From Euperipatoides rowelli (taxonomy: Eukaryota; Onychophora; Udeonychophora; Euonychophora; Peripatopsidae): a DNA stretch of 12,673 nt. The first letter of the stretch is position 1. Every line of letters starts with the position of its first letter. The translations under genes were made by a program, and so were the position numbers. This document shows positions 1 to 7,600 of this stretch, piece after piece. Under the pieces are notes generated by a model. It saw nothing but the letters and a program-made list of their open reading frames with translations, did not search any database and had not been told where the DNA came from. The stretch lies in assembly GCA_003024985.2 (NCBI GenBank), contig PXIH01S0015706.1. One strand, given 5' to 3'.

Positions 1-904
1 CGGGTAACCTTATCAAGGTATATTGCCAGATATTGAGCTGTTGACCTGTTCGGGATTCCCCCAAACTGGAATTTATCAAGTTTTGGGGTGATGATATCAG
101 ATAAACAGAGATTAATTCACGCCTTTCCTCCCCCCCCCCCCTATTTAAGGTTGACACTCTTATTATATTGCCACTGCACTTCTACTGTGGAGGCGATAAT
201 AAACTTTTCATAACATGCTTAAGATTTCTAGTATAAGATTTCTAAATTTTTATAATTCTGCTTATTGATCTTAGAATATTTATTTTTGACTACGGAACGT
301 AAAAGTCAAAAATAAATTTTATAACCTCTACAAATAACCCGGCTTAAACTAATTATATTTATTTAGTTAGGCTAGGCTATTTGTTTGTATTTAATTTTCA
401 TTTAACTTAATACAATTAGTTTTTTTTTTTTTTACATTTATTGCCGATTTCAGATCTTACATTTTTAATTTAGTCTTTATTATAAGTTCCATTGAATAAT
501 AATCTTATTGTATTTTGTTTGTGCAACAATTACTGAATCTTTGGGATAGTTGTCGTTTATAAAGACTTTCATGTGGATGTGTTTGGATTAGTAATTTCTA
601 ATTTGGGCATTTACATGTGAGTATAAGCTATGACTGGTATTAAAGGTCCCGTAATTATTTGGTAATCATCCCCTGGAATATATTCTTCCTATCTATAGCA
701 TCTGACGGCATGAGATCTTGCTTGATTTCATGAGGAGTCCCTCATGTAGCTGGGTGTGGAGATAATAAGAATATTTCCTAGCTAGGATGGTATTTGTGGC
801 TGGTTTTAAGGTGCATTGCCACAGCAGGTGTGTATATGTAGGCTACAAATATCATCAACCTTCATACTTAATTTCTAAATTTGTAAGTTACTGGATGTTG
901 AACA
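1..904. other. Unassigned intron, AT-rich, with homopolymers
   Basis: No exon with COQ4 similarity or any other convincing coding was found on either strand. The segment has a 12-C run (130-141), a 14-T run (420-433) and several TAGGCTA motifs (two overlapping at 368-379, one at 839-845). The stretch 640-830 is less AT-rich than its surroundings, but I recognise nothing in it. Confidence 0.6.
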
Positions 905-1200
905 CATACTAGAGGTAATTAATGAACATCATCCTATGACTTGTGAAAGGAGAAATAGAGTCCTGTCCTAACAGAGGAATTTAATATTTGTTATGATTAT
1001 CCATGCTCCCATGCGAGTGCAATTTGCATCAGCTTCGGAGACATATAATCATGCAAATGAGAGAATAAATCCGATTAGGATGTTAAATAAGTTCACAATA
1101 TTAAATAGTCTGTCAAAAAAAGGGTGGGAGAGACTCTATGAGATAGGCTATTATCAACCCAACGAAGCCTTACCATAGTTTGGTATCTGACATATATGCG
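905..1200 (+). repeat. Dispersed repeat of unknown family, copy 1
   Basis: The 3' part aligns clearly with about 11198-11278. Both copies share CCAACGAAGCCTTACCA, followed by TGGTAT or GGGTAT and then TGACA. Further upstream the copies still align with gaps: a CTCCC block near 1007 against 11054, a TTCGG-GA block near 1034 against 11089, and a GGATGT block near 1078 against 11142. A 61-codon open frame at 993-1178 lies inside this repeat and is not a gene. The length (roughly 200-300 bp) and lack of coding suggest a SINE or MITE, but no tRNA-like head or terminal repeat was established. Confidence 0.6.
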
Positions 1201-1916
1201 ACATCACACCTTTTGGAAATTCAACCCTTCCCACAATTTAAAGCTTTTAGTTTGTTTTATAGCAATTTAAGTTTTCTTGAATGTTGAATGTTCTTTTGTT
1301 TTAAATTTAAAATTACTATATACAGTATGTTTAATTAAAATTTACAAATTATTTGGAGTAATCTAACAAGATGGGTGAAAGTTGAAAAAAAAAGGGCAAT
1401 GTGATCATAGGAAGGGAGGGGACAAGAGTCATTTATAGATCGCCCATATTTTACAATGTACTAATTATATGGATCCAGATTAGGCATCCCATATATTCAG
1501 AATCTGACGGAACAGTCCTGAATTAGTGTAAATTGTCCAGGTGTCCCACACACACACACACAAACTATAAAATGTCCCGATTTTATAAAATCTAGTCTAT
1601 AATAAATCATTTTACAAATAAAAATTCAGTTTTAATGAATTACAAAATATATTCTAAATGTTTTTTGTGAATATATGTGTTTTGGAACAGACAATTTCTT
1701 CGTCTAAGTTGTATAAATGTAAAGTCACCAACTCATTTTTTATTAACATCAATAACACGTTGGCTGCGCTAGAATTATTGTATTCAGTTAGATTTGATGG
1801 CCTAATGAAGCCTATCCTCAATATTCAGGTAACTACTGTCTTACTGGATTGTTTATTGTTTAAACAGTGCGAATAAATCGTATCACCACAAGAAAATAAA
1901 TGGAGCATCAATAGAT
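1201..1916. other. Unassigned intron with a possible TE scrap
   Basis: The segment around 1490-1590 has a run of CTGACGGAACAGTCC, TTGTCCAGGTGTCCC and AAATGTCCCGATTTT. This GTCC-rich pattern looks like a decayed DNA-transposon repeat, but I cannot name the family. An open frame at 1658-1876 ends by a GT (CAG|GTAACT), but it resembles no known protein and has no acceptor that I would defend. Confidence 0.4.
1546..1562. repeat. CA dinucleotide microsatellite
   Basis: About eight CA units follow GTGTCC. It lies inside the GTCC-rich possible TE scrap. Confidence 0.85.
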
Positions 1917-2104
1917 GTTATGATTTAGTATCATATAAATACTCAGACATTAGGATAACAAACAACTATGTTTAATGATAGTAACTTAAAGTGAACATTA
2001 ATATGGTAATACTTACGCAGCTGGTGACATATTAATAACTGGTGATATGCTAGCTGACTGCTGCACATGCACACTGTATACTACTTGTACACAAGATCAT
2101 CACA
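1917..2104 (-). repeat. Candidate 3' LTR of the gypsy-like element
   Basis: On the minus strand, downstream of the integrase stop, a 12-A run with AGAG (2105-2120) looks like a polypurine tract. It is followed directly by TTGTGATGATC, a plausible LTR start with TG at 2104 going down. The end near 1917 is chosen only because the strand reads ...ATAACA there, a plausible CA end, giving about 188 bp. No second LTR is available for comparison, because the 5' side is truncated near exon A, so neither boundary is proven. Confidence 0.35.
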
Positions 2105-2120
2105 ACTCTTTTTTTTTTTT
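2105..2120 (-). other. Candidate polypurine tract (plus-strand primer site) of the retroelement
   Basis: A minus-strand run of twelve A followed by GAG lies between the integrase stop and the possible LTR start. In LTR retrotransposons this position primes second-strand synthesis. It could also be a chance A-tract, since such tracts are common in this window. Confidence 0.35.
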
Positions 2121-2193
2121 ACAAGGTAGAAGAAAACACAAAAAATAACAGGCAACTACATTGAAAAGTTCATGCATTATGATACAGCTTGGT

Positions 2194-3350
2194 TTATTCA
2201 CTGTACCGTACTTCATAATCCTTGAATCTGACGGGTAGCTTTATTATTCTGTTAGTTCTAGTGGTGCAATTGTTCATCATGGTGGGTCTAATTATTTGTT
2301 TAGTATCACCATTTGTTTTGTTATTGACTTTTCTCAGATCTGTTGGCTCGTCATTGTGTTGTATTATTTGTTTCATAATGAATGTCCCTTTGGTAGGGAT
2401 GAATTGACGTCTGTTTCTTCTTATTGTGTTCCTCGTGTCATTTTCAATGATGTAAGATCTTGGATGTTCTGTTGTTGACAATACTTTGTCCTGTCTCCAT
2501 TTCTTGTCACATTTCACTCTTCCAATTTGACCAGCAATGGTTTTGTTCTTTTGTCATACCGGTAATACTCCTTTTGTTTGTTCTGGTACTCCACTATTTT
2601 CTCCTTTATGTCAGTACATATTTGTGGTTTTAGATTAGTCTATAGAGTTGGCATTCTGGTCCTCAGGTTTCTACTCATTAACAGCTTTGCTGGTGTGTAA
2701 TTTAGTCCTGTGATAGGTATGTTCCTGTATTCAATTCAATAATGTTAACTCAATGTCAGTTCCAAAATTTCAAAGCAACATATATTTTGTTTTTATATGT
2801 TGTATATGATGTTCACTCAGACCATTGCTTTGTGGATATATAGGACTGCTTGTATGTAATTGTATGTCCCAGTCATTACAAAATTGACGAAACATTGCTG
2901 ATGAGAATGGCATGTTGTCAGATATAATGATATCAGATATCCCATGTCTTGCAAATATTCATTTACATGCAGTAATTACAGAATATGATGTTTGTTCTTC
3001 TACCTTACATATCTCAGGATATTTGGAATAGTAGTCTGTGATTAGTAAATATATGTTTCCTTTTACTTTAAAAATGTCCATGCTTAATTTGTTTAGGTAC
3101 ATCTGGTAGGCCTATTTCATGTGTAATTAAAGGTTCCTTTTGATTTTCATGTTTTATCTCTTGACATACTGAGCTGCTCATATTCATATTGTAAATGTCC
3201 ATGTTTAGCCCTGGCAAGTAAATTGATTTTCTAGCTTGTATTTTGTTTTCTCTAAGCCTTGATGTCCTTCATGCGATATGTTTAGTGTTAACCTGTCTTA
3301 GTGATTTAGGTATCAGAATTTTGTTATTTAGTAATATTAATTTATCGTAT
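2194..3350 (-). pseudogene. Integrase remnant of the gypsy-like element
   Basis: Integrase inserts the retroelement's DNA copy into the host genome. On the minus strand the parts are in order. KYWNLKDALK and a KILIPKSLR stretch lead into the zinc-binding region with SHEGHQGLEKTK (3241-3276), which keeps the His pair. The downstream Cys pair reads SSSVCQEI, so the first Cys is now Ser. Next is ITDYYSKYPE (catalytic Asp near 3034-3036), then ISDNMPFSSAMF (second Asp, 2917-2919), then SPIYPQSNGLSEHH (catalytic Glu, 2812-2814). Only 34 residues separate the second Asp from Glu instead of the usual 35, apparently from loss of one codon. The C-terminal part (2194-2517) is open and has PRSYIIEND, RRNRRQFIPT and RIIKLPVRFKDYEV, like gypsy integrase tails. 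Several frameshifts and stops lie between these parts, so it is a pseudogene. Confidence 0.85.
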
Positions 3351-3420
3351 TTCAGTGCATCCTTCAGGTTCCAGTATTTTCTCATCATCGGATCTAAATG
3401 TTTTCTATGTGGTGGTCACC

Positions 3421-3593
3421 CATGTATTACAGGTTTTAAATCACTTATCAAAATGAATCTCTTCATCATAACCTATTCCTTCAAACACATCTGCATAGGT
3501 TTTTAAAATTTCATTTAGTAGTTCTTGGCCTCCTATTACATCTATATTGTGTACTGGTTTGATGTCTTCATTTCTTTCTGTCTTGCGTAGTAG
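3421..3593. repeat. 173-bp direct repeat, copy 1 (inside the retroelement)
   Basis: This is nearly identical to 3687-3859 at an offset of 266 bp, with three mismatches counted by eye (3427/3693, 3520/3786, 3587/3853), about 98% identity. It covers the protease-to-RT linker of the element on the minus strand. In this copy the linker runs straight into integrase N-terminal sequence. Confidence 0.95.
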
Positions 3594-4100
3594 CTAACTT
3601 TAGAAATGATGCACTGTTTTTCCAGAGAGATGAGTGTATCTTTAAGTTTCTCCTTAATTTTAAATGATATGGTACTTTCCATGCTGCATGTAATACAGGT
3701 TTTAAATCACTTATCAAAATGAATCTCTTCATCATAACCTATTCCTTCAAACACATCTGCATAGGTTTTTAAAATTTCATTTAGTTGTTCTTGGCCTCCT
3801 ATTACATCTATATTGTGTACTGGTTTGATGTCTTCATTTCTTTCTGTCTTGCTTAGTAGATCAAAATGCATACAGCTCTCTCTACCCAGTATAGTGACCG
3901 ACTTTGTTTCAACTACATTATATGTTATTTCAAATTATTTATTGTGTATCTTTGTCATCAGATTTGTTTGACTACTAGGCTTGATGATTGTTCCACCATA
4001 TACAGTAAGGAAAACATTTGTATTTATTACTGTAGGTTTGTCCTTTAATGACTTGTAAATGTGCATTGGTAGTATATTACCATCCATACCACAGTCCAAT
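3594..4100 (-). pseudogene. Aspartic protease and reverse-transcriptase N-terminal stub of the gypsy-like element
   Basis: The minus strand shows a retropepsin-like stretch. KFKLDCGMDGNILP (about 4080-4105) has the active-site triad as DCG instead of DTG or DSG, and ILGRESC (3872-3892) matches the end of the protease fold. An in-frame stop (3935-3937) lies between them. Downstream, the linker YADVFEGIGYDEEIHFD and a DLKPVLHAAWKVPYHLK stretch (about 3670-3720) are typical of the entry to gypsy reverse transcriptase. It continues in another frame with a KEKLKDTLISLEKQCII segment. It then breaks off into a second copy of the upstream sequence, so the fingers, palm (YxDD) and RNase H are never reached. 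This is nonfunctional debris. Confidence 0.8.
3687..3859. repeat. 173-bp direct repeat, copy 2 (inside the retroelement)
   Basis: Partner of 3421-3593. On the minus strand this copy continues normally from the protease into the first residues of reverse transcriptase (3594-3686) before copy 1 begins. The arrangement is A-B-A, with A of 173 bp and B of 93 bp. Confidence 0.95.
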
Positions 4101-4228
4101 TTGAATTTGATTTCACCATTTTCTCCTAGTATGGCTTTTTCATACTACGAAGTATCTTTCATGGTTATATCTGCATTATTTTCAAATCTCCAATGAATGT
4201 TTGATCTTCCGTTTGATCATACATGCTA

Positions 4229-4432
4229 TCAATAAAATCTGTTTTTATTGTTTTGTGCATGGTGATTATATTTCCTCATCACATATTCTTTTTCATTAGG
4301 CCTCCCTTTACATACCCTGACAAAATTATTTTTCTTTCCACATTTATAACAAAGTTTTCCATATGCAGGACAATCATAAACTTGTTCTAATTTAACATTT
4401 CCCCCATATTTAGGCAAGTGCTGCTATAAAAA
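4229..4432 (-). pseudogene. Gag zinc-knuckle remnant of the gypsy-like element
   Basis: The minus strand has a short open frame with DCPAYGKLCYKCGKKNNFVR followed by VCKGRP. This is the CPAYGK-x-CxxCGKxNHFxxxC region common in gag of invertebrate gypsy elements, which binds the element's RNA. The knuckle is CxxCx4(N)x4C: the zinc-binding His has become Asn. An earlier Cys/His cluster expected just upstream is blurred (HLPKYGGNVKLEQ). The frame ends at 4229 without reaching the protease, so gag and pol are now separated by a stop and a frameshift. Confidence 0.78.
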
Positions 4433-4574
4433 TGATTTTGCTTGTCCTCCTGCAGTAAGTAGGCTACTTGTATTCCCAGTTGAACAGGCTTTAAATTTGA
4501 ATCATCTACACTTTAATATATTGATATTAAACTTGATAGAACTATAATATAAATGTACATTTCTTGAATTTTAG

Positions 4575-4671
4575 ATATGATTGCTACTTTGGGTGAAACA
4601 ACCGGTTCTCGGGCTCTTCGAAAGATTAAAGAAAGAATGCTAGAGGATTCTGAAGGTCAAGAAATTCTCAG
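4575..4671 (+). CDS. COQ4: COQ4 exon A (internal)
   Basis: This 97-nt exon follows the acceptor TTTTAG ending at 4574 and ends in CTCAG before the donor GTAGAA at 4672. Its first two bases (AT) complete a codon begun in the upstream exon, most likely Asp of the family's DM motif, so the incoming intron is phase 1. It then reads [20 protein letters not shown] and continues to EGQEIL. LGETTG is a COQ4 family signature. The last two bases (AG) are finished by the first base of exon B to give Arg. The acceptor lies only about 75-130 bp from the edge of the retrotransposon relic. No in-frame upstream exon (a segment ending in something like DPxRxD) was found in 1-4574, so the preceding intron is at least 4.5 kb. 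Confidence 0.93.
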
Positions 4672-7600
4672 GTAGAACTATCTACCTTTTAATGGCAAAG
4701 TATAGAATTACAGAGATCCTTCTGCATTTCATTTTTGTTTCCAAATTTGGTTGGTTTATACTTCATTTATTGTTTATGCCTATATAAATGTGATGCATTT
4801 ATTGCCAATGAAGATCTCATTAACCATAAACATTCAATTTTTGTAATTAGAATTGAAAATCAACCGTATCAAAAGCTTATGAAATAAATATGAACAGAGA
4901 ATTTGATTTGAATGAATTCATTAAAAGTAAATTTGTGGTGGTTTAATTTACTCTTAAAAAAATATGTTGTAATCAAAAAGACTTGAAATGACAAGAATGC
5001 AATTAGCCCATTTAGATGCATACTTACTAGTATGAGTGTACTGGAATTCCATTCCAGCTTGAATTCTGGATTTAGATCTGGTTCTAGTCATAACCAAGTA
5101 GCTAGAATGCCCACCATTTAATCTCTGCCAAAACACTCGTCATATGGCCTAGAGTCCTAGACAATGAATTTATTCTTTAAATAGCAATCAATTTTTATTT
5201 TTTTAGCTTGTATAATGATTACAATTACATTTAAATTTTAACAAAAACTTTTAAAGAACAGTAGCTACTGTAAATAAAAACTAAACCTTTTTTTTTTGGG
5301 GGGGGTGGGTGTTTAAATGTTTTGTAAAAACGTTTAAATGTTTAGCTAATCAAATGTTTTTTCAAATCCCTATTGTAGGGAATATAAGATTTTAACATTG
5401 AAATTTATCTGTACAGAAAATGAAAAAGATTATTAATTTATAATTATTTAGGTTAATTTATTTTATTTAGTAGTATTGTTAAGCAGAAAAATTTTGGTTC
5501 CTGGTGGAATTTTAGGGCAAATTAGCTAATTCCGGTTCCAGCTGGAATCAAAAATTCCAGTTCCAGGACATCCCTACTTACTACTAGCCAATAAATATTA
5601 ACATCAGAACAATCTCTCTTCTTAATCTTGGTAAAAACCCATGAAACCTTAAAAACTGTTAGATAAAATAATTCAATTTTTATTCTATTTTAAAGAACTG
5701 CAGGAGTCTCATCAGAACTTATTTAAGTCATTCACCTTGACCTTACAGAAGGCCTTTCTATATCACATACATTGTACCAAGAACTTAAATAATCTGTTCA
5801 GATTTATAGCAATTTAATTTGTTCCAATTTTGGAATTCTATTGTCTCTATTAAAAGGACTTTTATTGTTGGACACATAATTATTTTTAACACATTGAGTA
5901 GCTTAAAAATATTTTTTTAAGGTGTAGTGCTGTTGTTTACTATTATCGTCCACTTTAAAATCATCTTCATCACCATAGCCATCTTCATCATCATCATCCA
6001 TATCATTGTTTTATTTAATATAATTTTTTATCAGTTATATAAATAAATAATTACTATTAAGTTGAATTATAATTTTCAAAAATCTATAATTTCTTAAAAC
6101 TTACAAACTCCAGAATTCACACATCTTTTCTTATTTAAAATTATCTATGAATACATTTGATTTATACTTTTAGAAAAAACATGGATTGCTGGAATGGATC
6201 AAAAATAGTTGAATTGAAATTCTTAAAAAAAATCAGTTTTGTAGATAAATTGTATACATAGCCTACTGGCCAATAATAACAGAACAATCACCCTTCTTAA
6301 ATCTCAGTAATACCCATGAAATTTTGAAAACTGAAGGATAATAATAATCATTATAATGTTATGATTAATTAACCATTTTTAATTTTATTTATAAACTACT
6401 GATCCATCAGGACTCTTATTAATTCCTTTTCAAATTATTGTTACTTACAATAGGATAATTGTTGGATATAGGCTACTGTATTATATTTTGTCTTCACATA
6501 AGCCAAAGGATACATTATATTGCATCATCATGAACAAAAAACAAAAACAATACTAAAAAAATAATTGCACTGAATCATAATGTATGGTAATTATAGAATA
6601 TAACATGTAATGGGACCTCTTTCAGTTTCTCCAGGGTATAACATCAATACACCATTTATAATTATAGTAGGTCTATTTGCACACATAAACTCCAAATTTA
6701 ATTTCTAAATTTTGATTTAAAAATTTTTCAATTTTGAAAATTGTATTAATAGGACATTATCAAAACTTTTGGTCTCTTATTATACGGTATTCAAAAAAGT
6801 TGATACCGTTATAATGTTAAATAAATCCTAATAATAATAATAATAATATTATAATGTTCAGTAATAGCTTCAGAATTCATTTTTATTATCCTCCATCATT
6901 ATCATTGTAGTTTTATCATCACCAGTATTTTTCTCCCACATATCATCATCATCTTTTCTTCTCATTCTATTTATTTAATGTTTTCTTCTGTTTATCTAAT
7001 GAAATAATTATTGTTAATTGAAAACATTTAAAAATTCAATTGTCAAATTGTTTGACAATTGAGTTTTTGTAATTTTTTTTAAATACGGTATTGAATATCA
7101 AATTGTTTTCTTGATTTTTCTTTGCGATTAGGGAACAACCCAGGATTCACACTTCACTTCTAGATTTAACTTATCTGAGAAGTTTACCAGAGGGTACATT
7201 TGGTCGAGCATATGTACATTTTCTCGATGACAATGTGAGTACCATACTTATTTTGTTTATTTCATCTATTTTTATTTTCATTCTAATATAAATAATTTTA
7301 ATTAACATTCATTAATTCTTTTATAACATGCCAAGGCGCGTAGCCAGAAAATTATGTTGGATGGTGTCTGGGTTGTATATATATATTTGATAAACTTTTT
7401 TGCTTTTTTTTTTTGGGGGGGGGGGGGAGGTTGACGACATTTTGTTTCCCTTTTGACTGATTTCATAAGGTTTTTTTTTTTTACTTGAGATTTTTAAAGT
7501 TTTAAATTTTGGGGGGTGTCCAGACCCCCTGGCCACCTCACCCTAAATACACCCTTGAAAGCATCATTATCAATTGCAAAACTTTAACTAGCCTATACAT

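Larger units (their letters stand above)
1917..4500 (-). mobile_element. Decayed Ty3/gypsy-type LTR retrotransposon, internally deleted and rearranged
   Basis: Read on the minus strand, degenerate domains appear in the gypsy order: gag zinc knuckle (4229-4432), aspartic protease (about 3870-4100), the start of reverse transcriptase (about 3600-3800), then integrase zinc-binding, catalytic and C-terminal domains (about 2194-3350). A purine tract and candidate LTR follow. Protease, RT and integrase in this order, with integrase last, indicates Ty3/gypsy rather than Ty1/copia. The RT catalytic core and RNase H are missing, since only about 250 bp separate the RT start from the integrase N-terminus. 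Most of gag and the 5' LTR are also absent. Frameshifts and stops are scattered through all parts, so the element cannot move by itself. It lies in the COQ4 intron, antisense to the gene. Outer limits are approximate. Confidence 0.85.
4672..7131 (+). other. COQ4: COQ4 intron A/B
   Basis: This is a GT-AG intron of 2460 bp (GTAGAA...GCGATTAG), phase 2. It contains no coding sequence that I can support. Contents: a T10/G8 tract (5288-5305), a 12-bp direct repeat GTTTAAATGTTT (5311-5322 and 5332-5343), a GGTTCC/GGAA-rich patch (5494-5577), a diverged duplication (5581-6068 and 6263-7022), a TAA microsatellite (6829-6848) and a strong hairpin (7030-7068). Confidence 0.9.

Noticed and set aside
993-1178. 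61-codon open frame on the + strand
   Set aside because: It lies inside the dispersed repeat whose second copy at 10950-11283 does not keep the frame.
1658-1876. 72-codon open frame, with a CAG|GTAACT donor-like site inside it
   Set aside because: No similarity to any family I know and no convincing acceptor. A frame this long occurs by chance.
2222-2478. Overlapping + strand open frames with hydrophobic, membrane-like translations
   Set aside because: They are antisense to the integrase C-terminal remnant, whose conserved residues explain the sequence.
3421-3859. CRISPR-like repeat-spacer array
   Set aside because: Only two long repeats exist, both coding remnants of a retroelement, in animal DNA.
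3243-4048. + strand open frames at 3243-3506 and 3866-4048
   Set aside because: They lie opposite the minus-strand retroelement domains and cross the duplicated segment. No protein family fits.
1-4574. Upstream COQ4 exon encoding the segment before [11 protein letters not shown]
   Set aside because: I looked for a segment ending in a DPxRxD-like stretch with a donor leaving phase 1 and found none, so it is taken to lie outside the window.
5959-6006. CAT/TCA triplet run as an Asp/Ser-rich coding segment
   Set aside because: It is an imperfect microsatellite in an intron with no open frame around it, and it recurs in diverged form near 6890-6955.
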